A DNA stretch of 64,000 nucleotides from Hymenopus coronatus (GCA_030762935.1 CM060883.1:97600001-97664000), one strand, 5' to 3'; shown: positions 1 through 11,732, counted from the first letter of the stretch. The notes: generated by a model not told the origin, from the sequence alone. Numbers and translations are program-made.

Positions 1-103
1 TTTATACCCAAAAATTTGATACCAAGATTTGCACAGAAATATATGTTTTGAGACCCCCTGAATCCAAAAAAAAGTATTTTTAGAAAAATATCCATGGTGT
101 GTC

Positions 104-157
<54 letters not shown>

Positions 158-790
158 TGTGAGCAGCATAGCTCAAAAACGAAAAGACCATTAAATACCA
201 AACTTGGTATTTAAGTTTGGTATCGTCCAAGGATGCAACACAAAGATTTTCAAAAAAATCCCCCTACCTCCAACTAACCATTTAAATGGAACTTTTTTCG
301 AAAATTTTGATTTTCTTAAAAATGGCTCTAACGAGTTTTATTAAAATATCGTATATTAAAGATATTTACCCCACAAATAAGTGTATATCTTGAATTTTCT
401 GGGAATAGTCTCTGAAGACTACTTTATTCAGGATGAATTTTACGCAATTTTGCATAATAGCTAAACCATAAGCGATGGATGATAACTTACCACACAAAAA
501 ATGTAGAGAACATTAAAACACACATTTTATGCTATATACATTTTTTTCTTGGAGTTGATCGTTTTTGAGATATTCCTAGTTTTTTTGGTTTCAACTTTGA
601 AAAACATACTTTTCTCATACAGGAATTTGTCAACTCCTGTCCATACAAACAAAGGAACATCAGTCACATAGCAACCAGCTTTTGATTATCATTTTAACTT
701 ATGATACTCCCTTATGTCACTTCTACTTACAAGGAAGCAAGTAATAAGTATGTTTCTGTTAATTTTTTCTTGATTAGCAAGAATGTTTGC
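1..790 (+). repeat. Dispersed repeat family A, copy 1 (cut by window start)
   Basis: This is the first of about a dozen copies of an unclassified dispersed repeat of about 0.85 kb. Landmarks in order: a GATACCAAGATTT block, GGGTCCCC-like, (GT)n, CTCAAAAACGAAAAG, ACTTGGTATTTAAG, CAACTACCCTTTACATG-like, CTCAAAAATGGCTCTAAC, CTGGGAATAGTCTCTGAAGA, TGCATAACTGCTAAACC and GCAACCAGCTTTTGA. The end with AGAGAAAGTCATGTGAATGG is missing. The copy contains a long (GT)n at 98-160. There is no convincing long ORF, so it is probably non-autonomous. Confidence 0.8.
98..160 (+). repeat. (GT)n microsatellite inside family A copy 1
   Basis: A nearly perfect GT dinucleotide run with a few CT interruptions. It sits at the same internal position where other family A copies have short GT-rich tracts. 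Confidence 0.95.
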
Positions 791-1064
791 TGGCAAAATA
801 TTTCAAATATCCATTCCTATCTGGATAACAATGCTGATATAATGTACATCAAAAATAATTTGCCTAGTGGAGAATTTGGGATTTAAAACCGGCATTATGC
901 ATTTAGTCACATCATACAGGTTCCACAGACGCATAATTAAAAATAAATACAGTGGACACTTCTCACTACAATATGCAGAAAATTAAATCTAGTAGTATCA
1001 TTATTAAAGATATATATTTTATTATACAAAATATTGTAATTAAATATCTTGTTTTATTTTCTAG

Positions 1065-1222
1065 AATTCAGTTCAAAGCAGCCATCCTGTGATGCATGGA
1101 ATAGTGGAGAAAAATGTTGCAGAATATTTGCAAGAAAACCAGAATATTCGAAAATATTTTGAACATCTAGTAGCAGGCAATAAAAAGCTGTTCTTGGTTA
1201 CCAATAGCCCATTTGCTTTTGT
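1065..1222 (+). CDS. NT5DC2/3-like: NT5DC2/3-like 5'-nucleotidase domain protein, internal exon (first in window)
   Basis: The exon encodes 52 codons plus two bases, starting in phase 0 after a pyrimidine-rich tract and AG at 1063-1064. It ends at the donor GTAAGT (1223-1228). The last residues read KKLFLVTNSPFAFV, the segment that in NT5DC2/NT5DC3 proteins (HAD superfamily, IMPDH/GMP 5'-nucleotidase-type fold) carries the second HAD motif, (V/I)TNS. The split last codon (GT|A) joins exactly to the exon at 13287 to give FVNKGMEYLVGPDW. NT5DC2/3 proteins are haloacid-dehalogenase-like; their substrate is poorly defined and some family members are mitochondrial. Upstream exons (HAD motif I) must lie before the window. 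The family assignment comes from recalled conservation; NT5C2 (cN-II) fits less well because its equivalent segment lacks VGPDW. Confidence 0.92.
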
Positions 1223-2191
1223 GTAAGTTTGATGATTAGCATGAAATTAAACTGGTTAGCACATTGAAGTTCTTTAGTTGATGGGCTAAGAAACCCAGGG
1301 TTTTTATGCCTACTTTGAGTTATTATTTACTGTACATCAATCAAATCTACCAAAAAGTATTGGTACAGTCTAAAAGTATGGTATTGAAGGATTTCTCAAC
1401 AAGTAAGAAAATAGTCATAACTTCCGTATTAATATTTTATTTTAAATTTACAACAACTATCAAATATGAGTTTGAAAAATCTGCGTAAAGCAGCTTACAC
1501 TCAATTTATTGAAAGCTTGAAAATCTCTCCCTTGAAATTAGAATTTTCCAGAGCTTCATTTGTATCCTAATTTCAGTTTCAGTTCACAGAAATCGAGGAA
1601 AATGCAGCATTTTAGCATTTAAGATCACAAACCCTAACAAACAGGTCACCACCTTCAGGGAAAATGGCGCGACTACCCGAGAGCAACCAATATTACTAAC
1701 CTTCCTAACAGTTGGACTAAAGCGAGGTCAGATGAGTAAATGGTAACTGATGCATGTTCTTTGCCACATGGCCCAAGACCGAGCTAAAGTCGTGGAATAA
1801 CATTAAAATCATTAGAAATACCTGCCCGAGCTATTCTGAGGCATGGGCTTGGGCTTCAATGTGTTAACAAATGTATGTTTAATAAATGTTTTTGATGTAT
1901 GGTCTTACATGCAAACATCTGCCTGATTTCTATGTAGCATGCTCCTCACCTTGGCCCTTTGCATCACTGTGTATTATTCTCTTTCTCACCTGAATCCTTT
2001 CTAGAATCCTTTACTATTTCTTTCTGCTAAATCTCACATGTCTCCAATTCTTATATTTTCCAGTATTTACCGTACCTCACGCCATCAACTGTTTTATTTG
2101 CCATTTCTCTTTGCTGACCTGTACATATTCTTAAAATAGTTCCTCTTTTGCAAGACCTTTATACCAAACTCTGATTACTCTTTCTAAGATA
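1223..2191. other. Intron sequence without recognised features
   Basis: This is intron 1 of the NT5DC2/3-like gene, downstream of the GTAAGT donor. I see no coding match, tandem repeat or transposon end here. A GC-richer patch around 1640-1850 stands out from the AT-rich surroundings but I could not identify it. Confidence 0.5.
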
Positions 2192-2590
2192 TAGGAGGGT
2201 GATTCAAATATAAACAGTAATTTTGTTAAAAATATTTATTGATTAAATAGGTACACAAGTGACTTCATCAGCATTTCTCAATATAGCCTCCTTCACACTC
2301 TACACATTTTTGCCATTTTGGAAACTTGAACACTCCTTTCTCAAAAAAAAGTTTGAGGACATGCTGCCAACCAATTGTGTGCATGCTCCTCGATGTCCTC
2401 GTTGTTTTCGAAATATTTGCCTCCAAGTGATTCTTTCATGGGTGCAAACAAAAAATAGTCTGGACTATATGGAGGGTGTTGAAGGGTTTCCCAGTGCATG
2501 TCCACCATTGTCAAATTGGCAGTGTGAGGCGTAGAGTTGTCTTGGAGAAGGACGACATCTCTGATGGGCATACAACGTCTTTTGCTTCGG
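2192..2590 (-). mobile_element. Mariner-like transposon remnant (3' part)
   Basis: Read on the minus strand, this encodes the C-terminal half of a mariner transposase: LLQDNSTPHTAN (the second catalytic Asp region, normally HDNARPH) and then LQHPPYSPDYFLF (normally PPYSPDLAPSDYHLF). The third catalytic Asp region has lost residues. A terminal-inverted-repeat-like end (GGAGGGTGATTCAAATA) occurs at about 2196. The 5' half of the gene is missing, so the element is dead. It lies in intron 1 of the host gene, antisense to it. Confidence 0.75.
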
Positions 2591-3049
2591 TAGGCAGCTT
2601 TTACAGCCTTAACAATTGGGGGGCTCAGCGCCAGAGGGAACTATCCCAGAAATAGCTAAATTTGAGAAAAAGGGAGTTTTATTAGAGTTGTTGATTTGGA
2701 AAAAAATGTAATATTGAGGTACAACTTTTTTAAATCCAGTACTTGATCTACATTTTGAAATATCCTAGAAAATACAAAAAGGTGATATTTAACTGTTTTT
2801 TTATTTATTTAGCACTGAAAACTGTATTATTTACCAAATACCTACTTATGCAGAGTGAGAAACCGAACATGATATTATTCATAAAACACAAAACAACTGA
2901 ACTACACAATTTCTTCAACCAGTTCAGTTGATTCTACATTGTCTGATCTCAAATCATAAAAAGATTGCTACACTGCTGGGATGGACTGTAGATCCCAGTG
3001 CAGGAATATTCCTCCCCTCCATCATCACTTTAGGTATGAAGGATGATTC

Positions 3050-3650
3050 TGCTACAAGTTGAGTACTATTTTTTAGTCTTCTCCCTGGCATATTTTCGAA
3101 AAACAGGATTCTTTAAAGAACAACACTCTAGATCTTTTTGTTACTTTCACAGTAGAAACTTTCCGAATATGAAAGTTTTTGAAATCATCATTTTCTGATT
3201 TACTTTTAGTAATGTTGTTATTCAGGAATTGGTAGTTTCTAAAATCTTGTTTCTTCATTTCAGTAACTGCATATGGTTTTGCCTTGCTGACCACTGGCCT
3301 GGCATATAAATATGGCTTATCTTTTTCTCCACAACTTCAAAATGGCTGTCCATGTGTATTTTCTGGCCACATAAACAGCTGCCTGTCTCTGTTGGGTAGT
3401 GCTTATGTTGTCAACAGTGTCACAGTCTTCATTCACCTGCTTAAGTAATGAATAAGCTTTACATTGATGTAATCTGATTTGCAGTTTCTGAAGCCACCCA
3501 CTCATCACATGTATCAGAAAAAGGTAATTTAAATGCAATGTTGAACTGTGTATTAAGCACTTTATAATAAATATACTGTGAAGCAGGAGTTACTTTTTTC
3601 TGTGCACATTCTTTTTCATACAGTCGATACATCTCAGCTACAGAATGCAC
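3050..3650 (-). pseudogene. Degenerate fragment of an insect-type uncharacterised (transposon-derived?) protein
   Basis: Three minus-strand frames read as pieces of one protein. An upstream piece is MYRLYEKECAQKKVTPAS followed by a TQFNIAF...DTCDEW block. A middle piece is near 3317-3538. A downstream piece is SKAKPYAVTEMKKQDFRNYQ followed by a basic segment. The order and spacing resemble a widespread insect family of uncharacterised, probably transposase-derived proteins, in which a 'KPVSxxxYRxIFNTxYNIxF' block precedes a Cys-containing block. Frame changes and the missing Cys pairs show that it is broken. The identification is from memory of the family pattern and is tentative. Confidence 0.45.
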
Positions 3651-3675
3651 ACTTTATTTGGATAATCACAATCAT

Positions 3676-4015
3676 ATAGAGTCATTTTTGAGATACTCCT
3701 TGTTTTTTGGTTTCAGCTTTAAAAAATATACTTTTCTCATACAGGAATTTAACAATTCCAGTCCATGCAAACAAAGGAACTTCAGTCACATAGCAACCAG
3801 CTTTTGACTTTCACTTTAACCTATGGTACTCCCTTATTTCACCTCTACTTTCAAGGAAGCAAGAAATAACACTATTTCTGCTGACTTTTTCTTGATTAAT
3901 ATGATGTAAATAGAAGCATAAGCTTTTTAACAATAATTTGTTGCAGAGATATAGAGAAAGTCATGTGAATGGAACACTTCAGATTTTTTCACAAACATCT
4001 AATTCTGCTGTATAT
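3676..4015 (+). repeat. Dispersed repeat family A, partial copy (distal half)
   Basis: Starts at the 'GAGATACTCCTTGTTTTTTGG' landmark and runs through GCAACCAGCTTTTGA to the element end ATAGAGAAAGTCATGTGAATGG and CAGATTTTTT. The proximal half is absent. Confidence 0.75.
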
Positions 4016-4102
4016 CTTTCAGATTTTATAAGTGTTATCTTTTATTTCATGATTTGATGACCAGAAATGGTGGGCAACAGTGAATTAGTCTATCTGTTTA
4101 TA

Positions 4103-5437
4103 CGAGGGCCGTTCAGAAAGTAGCTTCCGATCGGTCACAGTGCGGGTAGTGGGGGGAGTAGCGACGCCATCTGTGCATTCACGCACTCAGCAGGTCAGTC
4201 GGCATCAAGCCGTGGTCGAGTGAAAGTCATACCTGCGCTAGTTTAGTGTTTGTGGCCGTTTGAAATGTGTACTGCAATAGAAAACCCTGCCAAATGTGAA
4301 GTGCGTGCTGTTATAAGGTTTTTTACAGCCAAAGGATATTCTGCAGCAGCTATTCATCGTGAGCTTTGTGCCGTGTACGGACCAAAAGTTATGAGTGAAG
4401 GAGTGGTCCATGAATGGGTACGTTTATTTAAAAGTGGACGAGAAAACGTTCATGATGAAGAGAGGAGTGGTAGACCATCATTGGTCATGGACGTACTCGT
4501 TCAGACAGTTGATGCAAAAGTTCGTGAAAACCGACGTTTCACAATGTCGGAGTTGTCTACTGATTTTCCACAGATTTCTAAGACTCTCTTGTACGAGATA
4601 GTGACAGCAAGATTGGGTTACCATAAGTTCTGTGCACGATGGGTGCCCAAAATTCTTACCGACCACCACAAAACTCAAAGAATGGCCTATGCATTAGACT
4701 TTCTGTCACGTTATGAGGCCGAAGGTGAACCATTGTTAAACAGAATCGTGACCAGGGACGAAACCTGGATTAAGTACGTGAACCCTGAGGCAAAAGAACA
4801 ATCAAAGATGTGGGCACATTGAAATTCGCCTACAAAACCAATAAAAGCCCGGCAAGATTTTTCTGCCCGAAAATTGATGGCAACGGTGTTTTGGGATGCA
4901 AAAGGGGTGTTGTTGGTTGAATTCATGGAACGTGGGACGACCATTAATCAAGACGTGTACTGTGAAACACTAAAACAATTACGACGGGCTATACAGAACA
5001 AACGCCGTGGTATGCTGACTTCCGGTATCGTTTTTTTGCACGATAACGCCCGTCCTCACTCTGCTCGCAGAACAACAGCCCTTCTTGAGTCCTTCAAGTG
5101 GGACGTTGTCAACCATCCACCTTACAGCCCAGATCTGGCGCCAAGCGATTATCACCTCTTCATGCATATGAAGAAATGGCTCGGGTCCCAGCGGTTTGAT
5201 GACGACGAAGAGCTCAAAGATGCGGTCACAGGCTGGCTCCAGGCACAAGCGGGTGATTTTTATGCAGAAGGAATTTCAAAGCTTGTGAACAGATACGATA
5301 AGTGCCTCAATCGTTATGGAAACTATGTAGAAAAATAGTGCAAAGATGTAGTTGTAAGATGTATATATTAAAATATTTTTATTTAACTTGGTGAATTTCT
5401 TGCAATCAACCGGAGGCTACTTTCTGAACAGCCCTCG
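4103..5437 (+). mobile_element. Nearly complete mariner transposon
   Basis: A 1335-bp element flanked by TA dinucleotides (4101-4102 and 5438-5439). Terminal inverted repeats of about 28 bp begin CGAGGGCCGTTCAGAAAGTA on the left. The right end, reverse-complemented, begins CGAGGGCTGTTCAGAAAGTA. It contains one transposase reading frame (4250-5338) with a single in-frame stop. Size, TA target and ends are those of a mariner of the Tc1/mariner superfamily. Confidence 0.93.
4265..5338 (+). pseudogene. Mariner transposase, one in-frame TGA
   Basis: From the ATG at 4265 the frame encodes about 357 residues, close to the usual 345-350. It is interrupted only by TGA at 4820-4822, after ...KMWAH. 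The N-terminal helix-turn-helix region has the mariner blocks IRFFTAKGYSAAAIHREL and DEERSGRPS. The DDE/D triad is complete: Asp165 (TRDETW), Asp260 (FLHDNARPH) and Asp295 (YSPDLAPSDYHLF). The spacing of the last two is the diagnostic DD34D. An ATG at 4250 in the same frame is a possible alternative start, but 4265 fits the family better. The single stop suggests a relatively young inactivated copy. Confidence 0.93.
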
Positions 5438-5454
5438 TATTTAATTGCTCTCAT

Positions 5455-5690
5455 ATGTTCTTTCAGTCTGTTTCCAAATTTCTCTTAGTTTTTTCTATAC
5501 TCAGATTCTTGCAGTCTGTGCATTCACTCTTGTAAATGCCAGATTTTTGGTATACTGGGATGGAGTACTTTAGGTTGGTGCAGAGTATTTTGTAGACAAC
5601 AATTATTTTGGGAGCTAATATGATAATGAATTGGAATGAGTGAAGTTTATTGCTTATAAACATAATTTGGAAATATGTTATGGACAACAC
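5455..5690 (-). mobile_element. Penelope-like element fragment (linker and start of GIY-YIG)
   Basis: The minus-strand frame reads IIILAPKIIVVYKIL..., then KSGIYKSECTDCKN, then EKTKRNLET. This is the conserved PLE junction of 'ILAPKNNYSIKN', the CxxC-containing linker and the GIY-YIG endonuclease start. The YIG motif is degraded (LSIEKT). It abuts the mariner insertion. Confidence 0.75.
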
Positions 5691-6054
5691 CAACAATGTA
5701 TATAGATAGTAACAATAAACGTTGTGCTACAAGAGAAATATACAATTGTTATACACAGAACTGGAAGCAATAAAGTAATTTTGTTACAATATACTGGATT
5801 ATGATATGGAAATTTTTTCTCAGAAATAATCCTTGTAATTTTTCACCCCTGCAGGATGATATTGGTTTCAGCTTCAAAATACTTCTACATACATACTACA
5901 TGAAGGTCCTCTCCAATATTAAACTCTACTGTAATTTACTGTAGGAATATCTGAGAGGGGTAAAATGCTTTGGAACTAGTTTACTGTTATGTGCAAATTA
6001 CCAAGTGTTAACTTGAAAAGTGTTTTTATGCAGCAGTAAAGCTTTGCAACTTTT

Positions 6055-6905
6055 TTACTTTCTTTACATGTACTATGTGCATAGTGTATAGAGAAGGTGT
6101 TGTATTCCACCCAAAAATTCCATACCAAGATTTCACCAGAAATGACGTTTTAGGATCTCCTCACATTTTTAAAAAAAGGTCAGTGTATGTGTGTGTGTCT
6201 GTGAACACAATAACTCAAAAATGAAAAGTTGCTAAAATACCAAACTTGGTATATAAGTTTAGTATCTTCGAGGGATGCGACACAAAGATTTTGAGTAAAA
6301 TACTCCCACAACAAATTACCCTTTACATGGAAAAAATTTAAAAACTTTTGATTTTCTCAAAAATGGCTCTAATGATTTCTATTAAAATACTGGATAATAA
6401 AGATATTTACATGGCAAATAAAATGTATATCTTGAATTTTCTGGGAATAGTCTCTAAAGACCTCTTTATTCTGGATGAATTTTGCATAACTGCTAAACCA
6501 TAAGAGATAGACAAAAGTTTGCTGTACATCTCGTTAAAACACACAATTTATGTTACATACATTTTTTCATGGAATTGACTATTTCTGAGATATTCCTTGT
6601 TATTTGTTTCAGATTTAAAATACAAAAAGTTACAACTTTTCTCACACAGAAAGTTGTAAACTCCTGGCCATGCATAGAAACAGATTTCAACCACATGGCA
6701 AGCAGCATTTTAAAGACTTGGCTATTGTTTGAACCTAATGTATTCGCTTATTTTCCATCTACTTACAAGGAAACAAGTGATTAAGTCAATTTCTGCTAAT
6801 GGTTATTCAATTATCATAAAGTAGATAGAAGAATATGCTATTTAACTATATTTGTTACAGTAATGCAGAGAAAGTCATGTGAATGGAACACATTAGATTT
6901 TTATG
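6055..6905 (+). repeat. Dispersed repeat family A, near full-length copy
   Basis: Begins with the palindromic terminal segment (ACTTTCTTTACATGTACTAT followed by AGTGTATAGAGAAGG). It contains all internal landmarks of the family, including a short GT tract at about 6185, and ends with GCAGAGAAAGTCATGTGAAT and TTAGATTTTT. One of the best copies for defining both ends. Confidence 0.85.
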
Positions 6906-6924
6906 AATAAAGTTTCTCATTGGG

Positions 6925-7070
6925 CTATACAATAATCTACTGCTAATGATATTCTGCTGTTAATTTCTTCATCTATTTTGCTGTTCCAATTTATAATGGA
7001 TTCTAGGTATTTAATTTGTTGCAGATCTATTTTAATTGTATGCTGCTTCTTTTCCTGGTTATCTTCGTTT
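6925..7070 (-). mobile_element. Non-LTR retrotransposon fragment (region after the reverse transcriptase catalytic core)
   Basis: The minus-strand frame reads IKYLESIINWNSKIDEEINS followed by RIS. This resembles the 'FKYLGSIIT..DGKxDEEIxxRI' block that follows the YADD box in many LINE reverse transcriptases. Only this short stretch is recognisable. Confidence 0.55.
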
Positions 7071-7249
7071 TTTTTTTTTTTTCTTTCTTTCAATTCTCTC
7101 TTCCATATATTAAGATTGTATATTTGAGATTTAATGATTCTGAAGAACAATATTGGGAAAAAATGTTTGAAAAATTGAATACTGAGGTACTTACAACGGA
7201 TACATTCTGTCATTTAACCAAGAAGCAGTAAAATATCTCTAGTTTGATC

Positions 7250-8764
7250 CAACACTGCACTGTGCTTTGAGCAGAGTTCACTGAAATGCTCTCCTTAAGG
7301 AGGAAAACTTGGATTCAGAAGTAGATACAGGAGGCTAACACATATATCTGTCTTTCCAAAGAGCAAAATGTAATCAATAAAAGAAAATTTTCCCTATCTG
7401 GATTTTCGAGCATCAGATAAGTGATTAGTAGATCAGTCATAGGATGCAAGCATTAATTACAATGTGGAGAAAATTTAAAAGACTTAAATAAATATTCCTT
7501 TTGAGCATAATATTTAAATAATTTGATTACACAGTTTCAATGCATGCTTTCATAGTTAATACTCTATGAGATGCAACTTGTCCGGTTTGGTTCTGTCCTT
7601 GTCTTTGGTATGCTCTACCTGCTCTGTTTAAATTCTTGGAAAGCTTAATGTTTAGTGAAAGCAACCAAAACTAAACACATTTATCAAATTTAATGAAAGA
7701 AAAAAATAAATAGGTAAACATTTTCACTGTTTACTTGCTATGCACTTTTACTTTGTATAAAACCCAGATAAATACAGTTCCTCAAAACTATCAGATGTAA
7801 AAGAGATGTTTGTAAGATAGGTGCACAGAGCAGAACAGGTTTCACAGTTCTTAGCTGGCTGGCGGTGAAGTTGAAAGCTTTAATTTGCATGGACTCCTGC
7901 AAGCCTGGCAAATGACACAATAAGTGAAATTGCTCCATTTGGGTACCTGTATTCTCTTCCCCAAAAAGTATTCATTTATGATTCATATATCCATATAGAA
8001 TCTGTGAGAGCCTCACATTTCCCTGATTTAACACACTGCAATTTTTATCTGGGGAGGGGGGATTTAAAAGAGAAAACAAATCCACATCCTTAGAAGAACT
8101 TATATTTTTAAGTGTTCACTTTTTTTTTTCAAATAACATACGTGCATGGCAAACTTAGTATATTTACTGCAGACATGCATAGTCACATCACCACTAGCGC
8201 ACTATAGTCCGGTAACCTGTTCTGCTCTGTGCCTATTCCCCAATTATTGAAATGTTCTTTAGACAGAAATACCTAAGTCTTTTTATTTCATAATTTAAAG
8301 AAGTGCAATGAAACAATATAAATAACTGTTAAATTCATCAAAGTAAACAGTAAAAGCAAGTCAATATGCTCCTGCTAATAATGGCATCATTAACTTAAGT
8401 GTTATACGCTGTATGTAGACATTTCAGCTTATTTCTGCATAACTTTTCTCTCTTAAAAAGTTTCCAATCCTGCTTATAGCAATTTTGTCCTAACGAGAGA
8501 CAAGTATCATAAAAATGTTGCTTAAAGAGGTGAAATGCTATAGCTTTAAAAGATTGATGAAGTATAAATAAATTATATATGAGTCAAATTTACATTTTAG
8601 TTGCGTCAGTAAATAATAAATTACATGGTGTGTGTGGCCGACATCATCAGCAGATTGTGATATATTGGAAACCTGCCTCACCACGCCACTTCTCATCTCA
8701 GCTCATGCTAGTGAGAATACACTATTTGCAGTGCCTTAACAGCGAGTTTTGCTTCCTCTAGCCC
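7250..8764. other. Intron sequence, no gene recognised
   Basis: AT-rich intronic DNA. The only structure seen is a 20-bp inverted match between 7819-7842 and 8213-8233 (see findings). Confidence 0.45.
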
Positions 8765-9612
8765 ACATGTACAGTGTACTTAGTGGATAGAGAAGGTACT
8801 GTATTCCACCCAAAACTTTGATGTCGAGATTTCACCAGAAGTAAATATTTTGGGGTCCCCTGGGTCCAAAAAAAGCACTTTTAGAAAAAGGTCTGTGTAT
8901 GTGTGTGTTTGTGGACAGCATAGCTCAAAAACGAAAAGACTGTTAAATGCCAAACTTGGTATTTAGTTTTGGTATCTTCCAAGAATGTAACATGAAGATT
9001 TTCAAGAAAATCCCCCTCCACAAACTACCCTTTACATGGAAAAATTTTTGAAAATGGCTCTAACGATTCTGATTAAAATCCTGTATATTAAAGCTATTTC
9101 CATCCCAAATAAAATGTATATCTTGAATTTTCTGGGAATAGCCATTGAAGACCTCTTTATTCTGGATGAATTTTGCCAAATTTTGCTTACCTGTTAAATC
9201 GTAAGAGAAAGACAAAAACTTATGGCACAAAAATGTAGATCTCGTCAAAACGCATCATTTATGTCCTTTACGTTTTTGTTATGGAGGTAACCGTTTCCAA
9301 GATATTTTTCATTATTGGTTTCAACTGTAAAGTACTTTTCTCAGACAGGAAAGGTATGTATTTGCTTTGTTCTACTCCTGGCCAAGCAAAGAAGCAATTT
9401 GCAATAACAGTTGCATAAAGACAGAAACCATTTAACTATCACTTTAGCATAGTGTATTCCTTTATTTACTTTCTACTTATAAGGAATTAAGTAATAAGAA
9501 CATTCTGCTAATTTTTATTGCAATTAGCATTATGTAGAAAGAAGAATAATCTTTTGAAAGAAATTTGTAGAGCACCTAGATAAAGTCATGTGAGTGTAAC
9601 ACATCAGACTTT
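8765..9612 (+). repeat. Dispersed repeat family A, near full-length copy
   Basis: Starts at the degraded terminal palindrome (ACATGTACAGTGTACTTAGT) and ends with GATAAAGTCATGTGAGTGTA and CAGACTTTTT. The internal GT tract (about 8893-8915) is short and interrupted. Confidence 0.82.
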
Positions 9613-9784
9613 TTACATAAAAGGATTTGAACACATAATATAAATTACTCTTTAGTAAATTTCCTGTTTTTTTGAACTTCATATGAAGCATAAAGTAGTG
9701 AGAATGGAAACTAGCAAAGTGAAAATCTTTTTCCATCATTCAGAATGGTGAATAATTTCATACTTACATTTTTTGCTGTAGTTA

Positions 9785-10614
9785 CGAGGGTGTATAAGAA
9801 AGTAACAGGAAAAATATTTTTGGACACCATGATTTTTTTTTATTCAAATTTGAGTACAAACTTTCAAAATAATAATCTTCTGAGACTACATACTACATCC
9901 AAAGTTCTATCCACTTTTCAGAGCATTCAGAGAAGCCCTTATTTGACATCCTGCTCATTGTGCCCAAAATAACAGTATTTAATTCTGTATCGGTTTGAAA
10001 ATGGCACCCACAAAGATGTTTTTTCACTTGTGGAAACGGGTAGAAATCGCAGAGTGCTAGATCCGGTGAGTATGGTGGGTGGGGCATGATGTCGATTCCA
10101 AGTTGAGTGATGGCCTCTTGTGTTGCTATGCCTCGATGAGCAAGTTCTTCTCTGGCAGCCATTTTCCTCTTGAGTGGTCCTTTAAGGGCATTACTGTAGT
10201 ATTGAGCAGTAATTGTGTTGAGTCTAGGAACCACGTGATTATAAATTACCCCAATTTTGTCGAAAAACACAATACGCATGACTTTCCCTGCATTTGGTTG
10301 CACCTTTACTTTTTCCACCATCTTGAAAGTTTTTGATCTATTCAGAAACACATGTTTTTGATAAACATTTGTTTCCTGTATCACTTGCAGTGTTTCAATT
10401 CCAGATTCTTTCAGAACACAAAACCAAATTACTGCTCATTATTCTAACTTGAAATCCATGTTGGATCACTGAAACACGAGCTTACACAGAACAGTGCACG
10501 GACAGTGTCATGCATATCCCAGCATTAGACCTCTCTGTTACCTTAATTGGTTAATTTTGACAGGCTGTGATTAAACAGAACAAAATAATTCCCATTACAT
10601 TTGGATACACACTC
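9785..10614 (-). mobile_element. Mariner-like transposon remnant
   Basis: The minus-strand frame (9893-10384) contains a degraded mariner catalytic region. The segment near RIVFFDKIGVIYNHVVP corresponds to the 'xVWWDxxGxxxxEFxP' block, and MPHPPYSPDLALCDFYPFPQ to PYSPDLAPxDxxLF; the third Asp is kept. The middle Asp block (HDNARPH) is replaced by REELAHRGIATQE. The element ends look like a degraded inverted repeat (CGAGGGTGTATAAGAAAGTA at 9785; AGAGTGTGTATCCAAATGTA reverse-complemented near 10614). It is shorter than a full mariner, indicating internal deletion. Confidence 0.75.
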
Positions 10615-10639
10615 TTATTCAACAACAAAGTTTACTTTC

Positions 10640-10862
10640 TTTGAAATGGTGAGAGTCTGTCTGGGTGGGGTTTGGTGTTGGCCTTTTGTTCCCAGGTTGC
10701 AGGTTCAACCTCGGCCCACACCAATTGGTTTTTACATGTGCTTAAAACCCAACAGATTTATTGCCATGTAAAAGAACTCCTGTGGGATGAAATTCTGGCA
10801 CACCAGGTACACTGATATGATCCTAGCAATCAACAGTATTGTTAACAAATAAATATTTATTT
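10640..10862 (+). mobile_element. tRNA-derived SINE
   Basis: A tRNA-like head has a B-box-like GGTTCAACCTC at about 10702-10712. It is followed by a body containing TGTAAAAGAACTCCTGTGGG and AAATTCTGGCACACCAGG. I recall this body as typical of SINEs widespread in insects. The A box is poorly preserved. A degraded AT-rich tail follows. Confidence 0.6.
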
Positions 10863-11124
10863 TAATTGATTTAGAAATGAATTGTTTTTCCTCATAAATC
10901 ATTGCCCAAATATATCTAGTGTTCTCCGCTTTGCCATGCATTTTACTTCCTTAAAGAGTGTACGATGAATAAATTGTATTAGAGTGTGAAGGAAAGTCAT
11001 ATGCTTTCTACAGAAAGACCTGTATCATCCAACTAGGAGCATACCATTGAAATTAAGAACCTTAGATAATGTGTGTGTGCATGCGTATGTGCGTGTGTGC
11101 ATGTCATGAAGTCATTCTCCTTCT

Positions 11125-11690
11125 AGCTTGCCAGTATTCAGCAATGTTAGGATACATCTTCAAAGCTTGGCACGATTCTAGATGTTCCATATTCATAATT
11201 TCCCTTTGGTACATAGTGGGCAGTTTGGTAAGGTTGAAAGGTTGTATCTGTTTTTCTATTTTCAATACATTTGATTGATTCACAAGAAAATCTTATAGTA
11301 GTTTGTTGTTTAATTTGGGTTCCTTTCTTTGCCAAAAAATTTGCTTTTTCATTACCATCCGCTTCACAATGAGATGGAATCCATTGTAATACAAATTTTT
11401 CCCCCCAGTTTATTAATTTGATGAATCGTCTTCTGGATTTCTTTAATTTTTTCCATTTTAGGGAGTCTTACTATTGCTTGTATAGCAATAACTACATTTT
11501 TGTGTTGATGCAGCTGGAGAAATAAATTTTGTTGTATTATATAAATGCTTCCATTTCTCCATCAAAATTTGTGGTATTTTTTTTCAACATTTCTATAAAA
11601 GGAAAAGCATTTACCACCTGCTCCAGCCCCATCATTGGTATCAGAGAGCAAACTATCTGTGTCCATTCGTGAGTTGGATGTTTAGATTTA
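11125..11690 (-). pseudogene. RNase H domain remnant of a non-LTR retrotransposon
   Basis: Assembled across frame breaks, the minus strand shows an RNase H domain in order: a DTNDGAGAG segment near the N-terminus (like 'DGSK..GAGAGVY'), an NFDGEMEA segment supplying the catalytic Glu, a segment rich in IVIAI, and then a SH.E.DGNEKADFLAKKG block (normally 'WIPSHCGIxGNEKADxLAK'). This domain order belongs to the C-terminal region of LINEs with RNase H, such as the I, Jockey-related or R1 groups. Several frameshifts make it a pseudogene. It directly precedes family A copy 11733-12652. Confidence 0.65.
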
Positions 11691-11732
11691 AGGTTTCTAG
11701 TGTAAGGGCTTTAGCTATAACAGCACTAGCAT

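Noticed and set aside
11069..11104. GT/CAT-rich stretch as a regulatory element
   Set aside because: Simple low-complexity sequence; nothing specific to support a function.
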